DNA of 10,503 nucleotides from Chitinophagales bacterium (GCA_016777395.1 JADHRO010000053.1:1-10503); one strand, 5' to 3'. Counted from the stretch's first letter, positions 1 to 7,964 are shown. The notes: generated by a model not told the origin, from the letters alone. A program made the numbers and translations.

Positions 1-3000
1 GTCAAGGCGGAGCAGGAGGTAATGGAGGTCGAGGTAGAGACGGCGCGAATGGCGTGAACGCTCATCTTGTAGTTGACGGGGTCAGCTCAAATCCTAGTAC
101 TTCGATTCCTAATTTCCCAATTGTGTCTATAAACTATAATAATGCAAAAGCTTGTATTTATAGTGAAATTAGTTTGAGTAAAGATGGGCCTAATAGTTGG
201 AATATTCCTTTACCTTATGTCAATGACTTAAGTGATAGTCCGGCGCCATTAGTTACTTCATCTTTTTCAAATGGAGATAATGATGTATTGGTGTACAGCA
301 CAACTCCAGGTCAAGTAGTCAATCTTCAAATCGGTGGAGCAACATTTAACAGTTACCTGAGAATTGCGGATGTTCAACGCGCATTGCCATCTTTGACAGT
401 ATCGCCTGCAAATACGACTTGTATAAACTCTTCCATAAATTTAAGTGCAACGTCATGGGGCACAGAAGTTGAATATGATTGGAGGATTTATCAAGGTACA
501 GATGTCGATAATCCTTCCTTGTCGCCTTCAACGATAGCAGCACCAACCTTCGATCTAAATGGATTGCCCTCGGGTTTATACACTGTTCGTTATAAAGTTC
601 GTGAGATTTGTTGCGGATGGTCCATTCCTATTTATGATACTATTCGTATCATTGACGAGCCTATAGTTTATCAAGTTCAAGGTGGAGGTGGCTATTGTCA
701 AGGATCCTCTGGAGCGCCTGTGAATTTATCTGGATCTCAGAATGGAGTGAGTTATACCTTGATAGTCAATGGGCAGCCCATTGAGACGGTTTTTGGAACA
801 GGAGCCCCAATTAGTTTTGCTGCTCAACCCTTGCCTGGTAACTATGCTATAATTGCTCAGAGTTCTTCCAATTGTATCAGTAATATGCAGGGTACAGTCA
901 ATGTGTTTATTCATCCAAACCCAAATGATCAGGATGTATTGGGAGACCCATTTATTTGTAGTTCAGGAAGTATTACCGCGACATCATTAGTACTGGATAA
1001 TAGCGAAATAGGAATTAATTATCAATTAATCCTGAATGATACGATTCCTATGGGTGTTCCTATTCCGGGAACAGGCTTTGGAGTTTCTTTTGGAAGTCAG
1101 TCCTTGAGTGGATCGTATACCGTATTAGCGACAGCTAATGCTTCAGGTTGCTCTCGCTATTTAACAGATACGGTTAATGTACAATTGATAAATGGGCCTA
1201 CGGCATTCAATTTGCAGGGAGGTGGTAGCTTTTGTGCGGGTTCTCAAGGGGTAAATATTGATCTGAGTAATTCAGATATTGGAGTAAACTATCAACTGTT
1301 TTGGAATTATACGGTTCCTGTTGGAGCCGCTCAAATTGGCACAGGAAGTTCATTAAGTTTTGGAAATTATAGTTTGGAAGGGACCTATACGGTGATAGCT
1401 GCAGATAATCTAGGTTGTGAAAATACAATGATTGATTCCTTGGATGTAGATGAATTAAATCCTCCTGCATTCCAAACCGTGCTAGTCAATCAATTGGATT
1501 GCTATGGTGATTCTACCGCTTCAATAACGGTAAACGCTACTTCATTCAATGGAGGACTAGCGTATGTTTTAAATAGTGATACCAGTGCATCAGGAGCATT
1601 TGTAAATTTACCTGCGGGCAATTATTTACTGACTATCCAAGATGATAGTTTATGCGCAGACATCTATCCAGTAACGCCAATAGTGATTGTTGAACCAGCT
1701 GAGTTGGTTATCGGCTTGGAAGCGATTAATGACGTACTATGCTTTGGAGCTAATCAAGGTGCTATTGGAGTGAATGTTAACGGAGGTACTCCATTGTATA
1801 CTTATTCTTGGACGAGCACGAATCTTGGATTTTCTTCATCCAATGAAGACATTTCTAATCTTGAGGGAGGGACTTATAACTTAGATGTCATTGATCAAAA
1901 AGGATGCACGGCATCGGATACCTTTATTGTCAACGCGCCATCTTTTGATTTGTCTGCGAGCATTACGACAACAGATGTATTGTGCAGTGGCTTAAATACA
2001 GGTGAAGCTGTGGTTAATGCATCAGGTGGAACACCTTCTTACGAGTATTTGTGGCATACGAATGATACTGCACAAACCATAGTTGGCTTGAACCCAGGTG
2101 TGATAAGTGCGACGATAACGGATGCAAACGGATGCTCTACTTATGTTTCTGATTCAATTAATGGACCTGGTGCGGCACTAACAATAAATTTAATAAAACT
2201 ATTTGATGTTGGTTGTTTTGGGGACAATGATGGGCGAATTGAAACTGCTATTATTGGAGGAACTCCGCCATATTCAGTTACTTGGTCACCAATAGGAGAT
2301 ACTGCACTTACGGTTTCGGATTTGCTTGCAGGTATATACACAGTCACGGTTACTGATGATAATGGATGCATAGCAACAAGGACTTTTCAAGTTAGTCAAC
2401 CAAGTGAATTACAAATTGGAATTGCTCCAACACAACCGGGTTGTCCAGGTGAACAGACCGGACTAGCTTCAGTTGGCGTCAATGGAGGAGTAGCTCCATA
2501 CAGTTATGTATGGAATACTGCACCTAATCAATTTGGCATTGTTGCTACCCAATTGTTCGGTGATCAGTGGTATAGTGTAAATGTAACGGACAACAGCGGC
2601 TGTATTAAGGTTGATTCTGTTTTCATACAGAATCCAGATACGATGGAGGTCTCCGTTTTACCGGGTAATACAAGTTGTATTAGTGGAAATGATGGCTATG
2701 CCTATATAGAAGTTTCTGGTGGCTTTTTGCCATTCAGTTATGAGTTAAATGGCAATTATCAGACAGATAGTGCATTTAACAATTTAAGCCCTGGTAACTA
2801 CTTTGTTGTTGTAGAAGATAATCAAGGTTGTGTGGCTAACACAGAATTTACTATTAGTCCATCTACGGCATTAGATGTCTTATTATTTGGATCAAGTTTG
2901 AGTGATTTTAATGTATTAGAAGAGCTTACAGTTGTAAGTGGAGAGCCTATTCAGTTGAATGCAGAATTACTCAATGAAACACCAAGTTCACAGGTGATAG

Positions 3001-3512
3001 AATACCTGTGGTATCCAGCTGCCGATGTGGACGTAAGCGCCTGTGATATCGATAGTCTTTGCGAGAATCCAAACACATCATTTACACAAAATGGGCAGTT
3101 GGTTGTTGAGGTTGTTGAGTTAGTAAATGGAGTAGGATGTTCCGCATTCGATACTTTAGATATTAAGGTTCGAACCGATTTCCCTGTATTCTTTCCTACC
3201 GCCTTTTCACCATATTCAGATGAGTTCAAAGTCGACTGTCTTAATGATTATTTTGAATTAAATGTTGCAGGTGCTTCAAATTTGAATGTCAAAATATTTA
3301 ACAGATGGGGAGAGATGGTCTTTGAAAACTCAAATCAAACCAATGGACCAAGTAATCCAAAGATTTTGGATTGTTCAAATCCAAGAAATGCCTGGGATGG
3401 AACATTTAAAGGGGAACCGGTTCCAATGGGCGCCTACATATACCAAGTGGTTGCGACTATGTTTAATGGAGAGGAGAAATCGTTTAGCGGCTCGGTTACT
3501 ATTCTTCGCTAA
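1..3512 (+). CDS. Large T9SS-secreted surface protein with SprB-type repeats and type B C-terminal sorting domain (5' partial)
   Basis: The reading frame is open from base 3 to the TAA at 3510-3512, so the true start lies upstream. The GTG at 54 is only the first start-like codon in the window, because in-frame Gly-rich coding continues upstream of it. Order of parts: six Gly-X-Y triplets (6-59); an unrecognised beta-rich stretch; an Ig/PKD-like segment (about 390-655); three degenerate repeats of about 90 residues (669-1466); six SprB-like repeats (about 1470-2885); a linker domain (2886-3179); and a C-terminal domain (3180-3509) with FFPTAFSP, KIFNRWGEMVFE, AWDGTFKG and GAYIYQV motifs. That last domain matches the gliding motility-associated (CHU_C, type B) sorting signal, which by family knowledge directs export through the type IX system and attachment to or release from the cell surface. 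The repeats resemble those of the gliding adhesin SprB, so an adhesin or surface-filament role is inferred; the ligand is unknown. No T9SS or gliding machinery gene is in the window. Confidence 0.9.
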   Translation, partial: QGGAGGNGGRGRDGANGVNAHLVVDGVSSNPSTSIPNFPIVSINYNNAKACIYSEISLSKDGPNSWNIPLPYVNDLSDSPAPLVTSSFSNGDNDVLVYSTTPGQVVNLQIGGATFNSYLRIADVQRALPSLTVSPANTTCINSSINLSATSWGTEVEYDWRIYQGTDVDNPSLSPSTIAAPTFDLNGLPSGLYTVRYKVREICCGWSIPIYDTIRIIDEPIVYQVQGGGGYCQGSSGAPVNLSGSQNGVSYTLIVNGQPIETVFGTGAPISFAAQPLPGNYAIIAQSSSNCISNMQGTVNVFIHPNPNDQDVLGDPFICSSGSITATSLVLDNSEIGINYQLILNDTIPMGVPIPGTGFGVSFGSQSLSGSYTVLATANASGCSRYLTDTVNVQLINGPTAFNLQGGGSFCAGSQGVNIDLSNSDIGVNYQLFWNYTVPVGAAQIGTGSSLSFGNYSLEGTYTVIAADNLGCENTMIDSLDVDELNPPAFQTVLVNQLDCYGDSTASITVNATSFNGGLAYVLNSDTSASGAFVNLPAGNYLLTIQDDSLCADIYPVTPIVIVEPAELVIGLEAINDVLCFGANQGAIGVNVNGGTPLYTYSWTSTNLGFSSSNEDISNLEGGTYNLDVIDQKGCTASDTFIVNAPSFDLSASITTTDVLCSGLNTGEAVVNASGGTPSYEYLWHTNDTAQTIVGLNPGVISATITDANGCSTYVSDSINGPGAALTINLIKLFDVGCFGDNDGRIETAIIGGTPPYSVTWSPIGDTALTVSDLLAGIYTVTVTDDNGCIATRTFQVSQPSELQIGIAPTQPGCPGEQTGLASVGVNGGVAPYSYVWNTAPNQFGIVATQLFGDQWYSVNVTDNSGCIKVDSVFIQNPDTMEVSVLPGNTSCISGNDGYAYIEVSGGFLPFSYELNGNYQTDSAFNNLSPGNYFVVVEDNQGCVANTEFTISPSTALDVLLFGSSLSDFNVLEELTVVSGEPIQLNAELLNETPSSQVIEYLWYPAADVDVSACDIDSLCENPNTSFTQNGQLVVEVVELVNGVGCSAFDTLDIKVRTDFPVFFPTAFSPYSDEFKVDCLNDYFELNVAGASNLNVKIFNRWGEMVFENSNQTNGPSNPKILDCSNPRNAWDGTFKGEPVPMGAYIYQVVATMFNGEEKSFSGSVTILR
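669..1466 (+). repeat. Three degenerate tandem protein repeats of about 90 residues (first repeat class of the surface protein)
   Basis: Units lie at about 669-926, 927-1202 and 1203-1466. Each has the same layout: a Gly-rich or Cys-containing opening (GGGGYCQGS, GDPFICSSG, GGGSFCAGS), then xGVxYxL or xGINYQL, a short N-x-P-x-G section, GTG followed by a (I/V/L)SF motif, a QSLSGSYTV-like strand and a closing Cys. The DNA has diverged too far for obvious long exact repeats, so these are old duplications. They are distinct from the SprB-like units that follow. I do not recognise a named family with certainty; an Ig-like beta-sandwich is a reasonable guess. Confidence 0.7.
1470..2885 (+). repeat. 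Six tandem SprB-like repeats in the surface protein
   Basis: Unit starts are near 1470, 1719, 1965, 2193, 2424 and 2658, about 75-83 residues each. The shared pattern is C-x-G-x(3)-G near the start, then a hydrophobic strand, GGTPPYS(Y/V)xW in the middle, a NLxAGxYTVxVTDxxGC stretch, and a xPxxLxI ending. This matches the SprB repeat family of Bacteroidota adhesins. The fourth unit (2193-2423) is the cleanest. The first (1470-1718) and sixth (2658-2885) have degenerate central GG/PYxY motifs. Each unit carries a Cys near its start and another near its end, suggesting one disulfide per module (inference). Confidence 0.85.
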
Positions 3513-3551
3513 ATCAATTGAATATAAATGGATTAATGAAATTTGATTTTA

Positions 3552-3596
3552 AAAATAATAATGCCATTTGTGATTCAACAAATGGCATTATTATTT
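3552..3596 (+). terminator. Hairpin terminator after the surface-protein gene
   Basis: Bases 3553-3570 and 3579-3596 are perfect reverse complements (18 bp), and T3571-A3578 can add a nineteenth pair, leaving a 6-base loop. The stem is AT-rich with a GCC/GGC core (AATAATGCCATTTG and CAAATGGCATTATT). The descending arm itself ends in TTATTATTT, which can serve as the U-rich tract. It begins 40 bases after the stop codon and about 55 bases upstream of the valS -7 box, so it separates the two transcription units. Confidence 0.85.
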
Positions 3597-3650
3597 GAAT
3601 TAATCTCGAACAAAAGTCATTTTATGATTTCTAAGCCAAAGCAATTTAAT

Positions 3651-3658
3651 TACCTTTG
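3651..3658 (+). promoter_or_regulatory. Bacteroidota-type -7 box (TACCTTTG) upstream of valS
   Basis: TACCTTTG fits the TAnnTTTG -7 consensus of Bacteroidota primary sigma factors exactly. It ends 18 bases before the valS ATG, implying a leader of roughly a dozen bases. No convincing TTG -33 element lies at the usual spacing. The short leader leaves no room for a T-box or other riboswitch. Confidence 0.55.
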
Positions 3659-3676
3659 TGAATTAATTAATTCTCC

Positions 3677-6334
3677 ATGAGTAAAAAAGTATATAACCCT
3701 TCTGAAATCGAAGGAAAATGGTATCAATATTGGATGGATAATCAAATCTTTCGTTCGGTTCCAGATGATAGAGAACCCTTTACGATTGTGATTCCTCCAC
3801 CTAATGTCACAGGTATACTCCATATGGGGCATATTTTAAATAATACCATACAAGACATTCTAATCCGCAGAGCCCGAATGTTAGGTAAAAATGCGTGCTG
3901 GGTCCCAGGCACAGATCATGCAGCTATTGCCACTGAGTCTAAGGTTGTAAATAAACTGAGAGAGGAAGGTATTAGTAAAGGCGATATTGGAAGAGAGGAA
4001 TTTCTGAAACATTGTTTTGAATGGAAAGATAAATATGGGGGAATTATTATCGATCAATTGAAAAAGATGGGCGCATCTTGCGATTGGGAGAGGGAACGAT
4101 TTACTATGGAACCTTCATTAAATATAGCGGTTACAGAAATTTTCAATATTTGGTACGAGAAAGGTTACATCTATCGCGATTGGAAAATTGTAAATTGGGA
4201 TCCTAAAGCGCAAACAACCTTAAGCAATGAAGAAGTAATTAGAAAGGATGTTCAATCGAATCTTTACTATGTTAAGTATAATCTTGTCGATAGCGATGAG
4301 TTCGTAACAATTGCTACAACTCGACCTGAGACTATAATGGGCGATACAGCTATCTGTGTTCATCCTGATGATAAAAGATATGCGCATCTGCATGGAAAGA
4401 AGGTAGTCGTGCCTATGGTTGATCGGGAAATCCCAATTATCTGTGATGAGTATATTGATATGGAGTTTGGGACAGGAATGTTAAAAGTAACTCCTGCTCA
4501 TGATACGAATGATTACGAAATTGGGCAACGACATGCTTTAGAGACTATTGATGTGTTTAATGCAGATGGCACGATTAGTGAAGCCGGCAAAGTCTTTGTC
4601 GGAGAAGATCGATTTAAAGTCCGTAAAAAAGTCGCCAAGTTGCTTGAAGAGACAAAGCACTTGATTAAGACTGAGCAAATGACTAATAACGTTGGATACT
4701 CAGAAAGAAATGCGGATACTGTTGTAGAACCAAGATTAAGCTTGCAATGGTTTGTTAAAATGGATGAAATCGTGAAACCTGCATTAGCGCATGTGATGAA
4801 CGATGATATTAAAATTATGCCCGCCAAGTTTAAGAATGTATACAAACATTGGTTAGAAAATATCAGAGACTGGCCTATTTCTCGACAATTATGGTGGGGA
4901 CATCAAATCCCTGTATGGTATTTTGGAGAGGAGTTTGTGGTAGCAAAAGATGCTGAGAATGCGCTTGATAAAGCAAGAATTAAGTTTAATAATCCACAAC
5001 TAGAATTGACGGATTTAAAACAGGAGGATGATGTACTGGATACTTGGTTTTCTTCTATGTTATGGCCTATTTCTGTGTTTGATGGGTTTGGCGCAGACAA
5101 AACAGAATTTAATTACTATTATCCGACAAATGTGTTGGTTACTGGTTGGGATATTATCTTCTTTTGGGTAGCAAGGATGGTCTTTGGGGGCTATGAATTT
5201 ACTTCAAAATTTGTTTTGCCCGATGGTTCTGCGAGACCAATTGAAAAGCAAAAGCCATTTGAAGATGTATATTTCACAGGTATGGTTAGAGATAGCCAGC
5301 GAAGGAAAATGTCAAAGTCGCTAGGCAATTCACCAGACCCCCTAAAGTTAATGGACGATTACGGAGCGGATGGCGTGCGTTTTGGAATGATGAGCGTAAG
5401 TGCAGCAGGAAATGACTTGTTGTTCGATGAAAAATTATGTGATCAAGGTAAGAAGTTTTCAAATAAGATTTGGAATGCATTCGGACTGGTTAAGATGTGG
5501 GAGGAAAATGCGGTTGATAAGCAAAATGATAATACAAGCACATTTACATGGTTTGAAAGTAAGCTAAGCAAGACGATTGAAGATGTAGATAGTTCATTAG
5601 CTAGTTATAGAATTTCGGAAGCTTTATTAAGTTTATATAATTTTATTTGGCAAGATTTCTTTAGCACCTATTTAGAGTATGTAAAGCCTAATTATGGCGA
5701 TACTCAGGATCAAGAAACATTGAAGAGGACGCTGAAGTATTTTGAGCAAGTTTTACAGTTATTACATCCTTTTATGCCATTCATAACTGAAGAGATTTGG
5801 CATGCAATGGATGCGAGGGCAGCGGGCGCATCTATTAATTTAACCACTTGGCCAAAAGCAGGTAATATTGATGCTGATGCCTTAGCTAAAGGAGAATATT
5901 CAAAGGAAATTATTTCTTCAATTCGGGATATCAGAAAGAAAGCTCAAATCAAAAATGCAGATAAATTAGCAGCCTTTGTATTGGCTGATAACCCATCCGT
6001 GTATGAAGATTTTATTGGTAAAATAGAGAAGCTTGGAGGATTAGAGTCAATTATAGTTTCGGAGTCCGAAGTTCCTGATGCACAAAGCTTTATTGTTAAA
6101 GGTCAGCAATTTTATATAGAATTGAATCAGGCAATTGATGTGGAAACTAAACGTTTGGAAATGGAGGAGGAGTTGAAGTATACCAGAGGCTTCTTAATAT
6201 CGGTTCAAAAGAAATTGAGTAACGTTCGCTTTGTCGATAATGCTCCAAAAAAAGTGGTTGCTATGGAACGTCAAAAGCTCGAGGATGCTGAATCTAAAAT
6301 TAAGTTATTGGAAGAGAGCTTGGCTAGGTTATAG
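3677..6334 (+). CDS. valS: Valine--tRNA ligase (valyl-tRNA synthetase)
   Basis: This class I synthetase charges tRNA-Val with valine in the cytoplasm and edits mischarged threonine. At 885 residues it is the usual bacterial length and appears intact. Visible signatures: PPPNVTG at 40-46 running into the HIGH-type motif HMGH at 49-52; TTRPET at 214-219 and GTGMLKVTPAHDTND at 265-279 of the CP1 editing domain; DTWFSS near residue 455; GWDIIFFWVARM near 490; the KMSKS loop at 544-548; an alpha-helical anticodon-binding domain (roughly 620-780, with FMPFITEEIWHAM); and a charged C-terminal coiled coil from about 815 that matches the ValRS tRNA-binding arm. The ATG at 3677 follows a TAnnTTTG box and gives the family-typical N-terminus (NPSEIEGKWYQYW). 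It has its own promoter after a strong upstream terminator, so it is probably transcribed alone. Confidence 0.98.
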   Translation: MSKKVYNPSEIEGKWYQYWMDNQIFRSVPDDREPFTIVIPPPNVTGILHMGHILNNTIQDILIRRARMLGKNACWVPGTDHAAIATESKVVNKLREEGISKGDIGREEFLKHCFEWKDKYGGIIIDQLKKMGASCDWERERFTMEPSLNIAVTEIFNIWYEKGYIYRDWKIVNWDPKAQTTLSNEEVIRKDVQSNLYYVKYNLVDSDEFVTIATTRPETIMGDTAICVHPDDKRYAHLHGKKVVVPMVDREIPIICDEYIDMEFGTGMLKVTPAHDTNDYEIGQRHALETIDVFNADGTISEAGKVFVGEDRFKVRKKVAKLLEETKHLIKTEQMTNNVGYSERNADTVVEPRLSLQWFVKMDEIVKPALAHVMNDDIKIMPAKFKNVYKHWLENIRDWPISRQLWWGHQIPVWYFGEEFVVAKDAENALDKARIKFNNPQLELTDLKQEDDVLDTWFSSMLWPISVFDGFGADKTEFNYYYPTNVLVTGWDIIFFWVARMVFGGYEFTSKFVLPDGSARPIEKQKPFEDVYFTGMVRDSQRRKMSKSLGNSPDPLKLMDDYGADGVRFGMMSVSAAGNDLLFDEKLCDQGKKFSNKIWNAFGLVKMWEENAVDKQNDNTSTFTWFESKLSKTIEDVDSSLASYRISEALLSLYNFIWQDFFSTYLEYVKPNYGDTQDQETLKRTLKYFEQVLQLLHPFMPFITEEIWHAMDARAAGASINLTTWPKAGNIDADALAKGEYSKEIISSIRDIRKKAQIKNADKLAAFVLADNPSVYEDFIGKIEKLGGLESIIVSESEVPDAQSFIVKGQQFYIELNQAIDVETKRLEMEEELKYTRGFLISVQKKLSNVRFVDNAPKKVVAMERQKLEDAESKIKLLEESLARL

Positions 6335-6545
6335 TCAAATTTTAAAAATTAGAGTATTCAGAATAATTTATAAAAAGTGCTGATATAGTTCAAAGCAAAC
6401 AATCAATAAGAAATTAGTTTTCAAATTAGTTCTTTATTTTTTTGATATTTCTCCATCACTTCATAGAAAAGCATGAATTAATCCAGCGAAATGCTTGATT
6501 TCCCACTAATTTTTTATATTTTCATTCAAGACTAAGCTACAACAA
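6335..6545. other. AT-rich intergenic region between valS and the WYL-like gene
   Basis: This 211-base gap holds no ORF of note on either strand. I see no strong terminator for valS. There is only a short AATTTT/AAAATT palindrome just after the stop and a weak AAGCAT...ATGCTT pair (about 6469-6496) with a 16-base loop. The right part contains a possible promoter for the downstream gene. Confidence 0.5.
6495..6522 (+). promoter_or_regulatory. Possible promoter of the WYL-like gene (TTG-N17-TATATTTT)
   Basis: TTG at 6495-6497 and TATATTTT at 6515-6522 are separated by 17 bases. This is close to the TTG-N17-23-TAnnTTTG pattern of flavobacterial promoters, with one mismatch in the -7 box. In AT-rich DNA such a match is easily found by chance. 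Confidence 0.35.
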
Positions 6546-6899
6546 ATGCAGAAGAATGAAAATAATCGAGATGGAGGGAGAAGAAAAATGCACTATTCTC
6601 CTAATCTATTATCATGCATCAACAATTCGATAGATAATCGTGTAATCGTTACTATTGAATATGCTTCAAGGGAAAGTGAACAGACGATTCGGCAGGTTGA
6701 ACCGATGGCTTTAGTTTACAAAAATAGAAAAAGAAATCTGGTCGGTTGGTGTCATTTACGAGAAGATTGGCGGTCGTTTAGACTAGATCGTATCGATATG
6801 GTTAAATTACATACCACAACTTTTGATAAAAGAACTGATTTTGATATCACAGAATTCGAAAAGGATGATGAAATATTTGAAGAACAGCAACCTTCATAA
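6546..6899 (+). CDS. Small stand-alone WYL-domain protein (atypical)
   Basis: The 117-residue protein is almost entirely one WYL-like domain: VTIEY (35-39), the R-Q-VEP stretch (49-53), LVGWCHLRED (65-74) and WRSFRLDRID (75-84). WYL domains are SH3-like beta barrels found in transcription regulators and defence-associated regulators, where conserved arginines are thought to bind a nucleotide or nucleic-acid ligand. Here there is no helix-turn-helix or other partner domain, so DNA binding cannot be assumed; a sensor or accessory role is inference. The residues normally forming W-Y-L read R63-N64-L65, so the name-giving Trp and Tyr are absent while the Arg-rich FRLDRI part is intact. A second possible start is ATG 6588 (Met15), which has GGAGG at 6573-6577 ahead of it and removes a charged, probably unstructured N-terminus. 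The gene ends five bases from the convergent menE stop. Confidence 0.8.
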   Translation: MQKNENNRDGGRRKMHYSPNLLSCINNSIDNRVIVTIEYASRESEQTIRQVEPMALVYKNRKRNLVGWCHLREDWRSFRLDRIDMVKLHTTTFDKRTDFDITEFEKDDEIFEEQQPS

Positions 6900-6904
6900 T
6901 ATAA

Positions 6905-7951
6905 CTAAATATTCAATAACTTTTTACTAGCAATTCGGTCGATTTTCCCATTAGCAGCAGCTTTAAACTGTTGAATAAAAAACACTTGTTTGGGTCGATG
7001 ATACTTATCCAGATCGTCGAATATTTTTTGATTTAATTCATGCGATGCTCCTTCAATAATCAGGATGATTTGGTTGTTTAACTGTTTGTGCTTCAGGGAG
7101 CTAATGAAAAATCGTTCTTTAATAAAAGGTCTTAATTTTTCTTCAATTTGTTCGGGTATAATCTTTGAGCCGCCTGATTCAATGGCAAAATCTGATCGAC
7201 CCAGCCAGACGAAGGAGCAGGACGAATTTAACTCGATTAAATCTCTCGTATGAATAGCTTCATCTTGTAATTGCGGGGCATGGACGATCATAGTTCCAAT
7301 TGAAGACTGCGTAATGCTTATATCAGGTAGGCAGATGTAGTTTTTATCTTCACCTATTTTCCGAAGAGCAAAGTGACTAATGGTTTCAGTCATGCCAAAA
7401 CTACTATATATATTAAGTTTAAGCGCTTCGAGGCTTTTCTCTAAAGCCATAGAAACTTTGCCACCTCCAATCAAAATTTGATCGATATTCTTTAATTTAT
7501 CGGAAGTTTCTCGTAAGATTGTGGAAACTTGATAGGGCACAAATGCTGCAAACTTAAATTTTTCAGAGCAATCCATTAAAGGGTTAGCGGAGGGTGCTAA
7601 GATGTGTAAATCAAGCTGAGCATAAAATGCGCGCACAATCATCATCATCCCTCCAATATGCCGCGGCGACAAACATAACAGGGCGCTGTCACCTTTTGCC
7701 AATCCGAAAAAACTGACAGTCATTCGGGCACTAATAAGCATTTTTTCTTTGGATAAACGAATCTGCTTCGGCTTTCCTGTGGAACCTGAAGTGAAGACCA
7801 GTATGTAATCATCCTCATTTAACCAAGAAGCTATAAATTCCCAATACTCATTTTCCCAGTTTTCCCGATTACTTGAATATTGAGATTTTTCGATTAGATC
7901 TTGTGCAGTGTAAGTTTTCCCAAAGAGGGTTAATGTGTTGAAATTTTCCAT
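6905..7951 (-). CDS. menE: AMP-forming acyl-CoA ligase, probably o-succinylbenzoate--CoA ligase
   Basis: This member of the ANL adenylating family probably activates o-succinylbenzoate with ATP and CoA in menaquinone synthesis. Visible family motifs: the P-loop-like FTSGSTGKPK (53-62), SSFGMTET (183-190), TRDLIE with WLGRSD (235-254), the hinge region GGSKIIPEQIE (260-270), and the C-terminal NGKIDR, where K336 is the expected catalytic lysine. At 348 residues it is about 100 shorter than Escherichia coli MenE, with all the loss before the P-loop. This compact form is, to my knowledge, usual for flavobacterial MenE, so I do not read it as a truncation. No other men gene is in the window, so the substrate is assigned by family resemblance; another acyl-CoA or aryl-CoA ligase remains possible. 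The start ATG at 7949-7951 is divergent from the lipoprotein gene. Confidence 0.8.
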   Translation of the reverse strand: MENFNTLTLFGKTYTAQDLIEKSQYSSNRENWENEYWEFIASWLNEDDYILVFTSGSTGKPKQIRLSKEKMLISARMTVSFFGLAKGDSALLCLSPRHIGGMMMIVRAFYAQLDLHILAPSANPLMDCSEKFKFAAFVPYQVSTILRETSDKLKNIDQILIGGGKVSMALEKSLEALKLNIYSSFGMTETISHFALRKIGEDKNYICLPDISITQSSIGTMIVHAPQLQDEAIHTRDLIELNSSCSFVWLGRSDFAIESGGSKIIPEQIEEKLRPFIKERFFISSLKHKQLNNQIILIIEGASHELNQKIFDDLDKYHRPKQVFFIQQFKAAANGKIDRIASKKLLNI

Positions 7952-7964
7952 CTTAATTAAGCAA

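Noticed and set aside
3286..3546. A plus-strand 86-residue frame overlapping the end of the surface-protein gene
   Set aside because: It lies in a different frame inside the clear C-terminal sorting domain and has no family features; it is a shadow of the real gene.
3597..3676. T-box or other amino-acid-responsive leader upstream of valS
   Set aside because: The -7 box lies only 18 bases before the ATG, leaving a leader too short for a riboswitch, and the hairpin further upstream fits a terminator of the previous gene.
4513..4845. A 110-residue minus-strand frame inside valS
   Set aside because: It is antisense to the well-conserved valS editing-domain region, with no promoter or recognisable domain. 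Long antisense frames arise by chance in conserved genes.
6469..6496. AAGCAT...ATGCTT inverted repeat upstream of the WYL-like gene, considered as an operator
   Set aside because: Six bases per arm with a 16-base loop in AT-rich DNA is expected by chance, and no regulator is linked to it.
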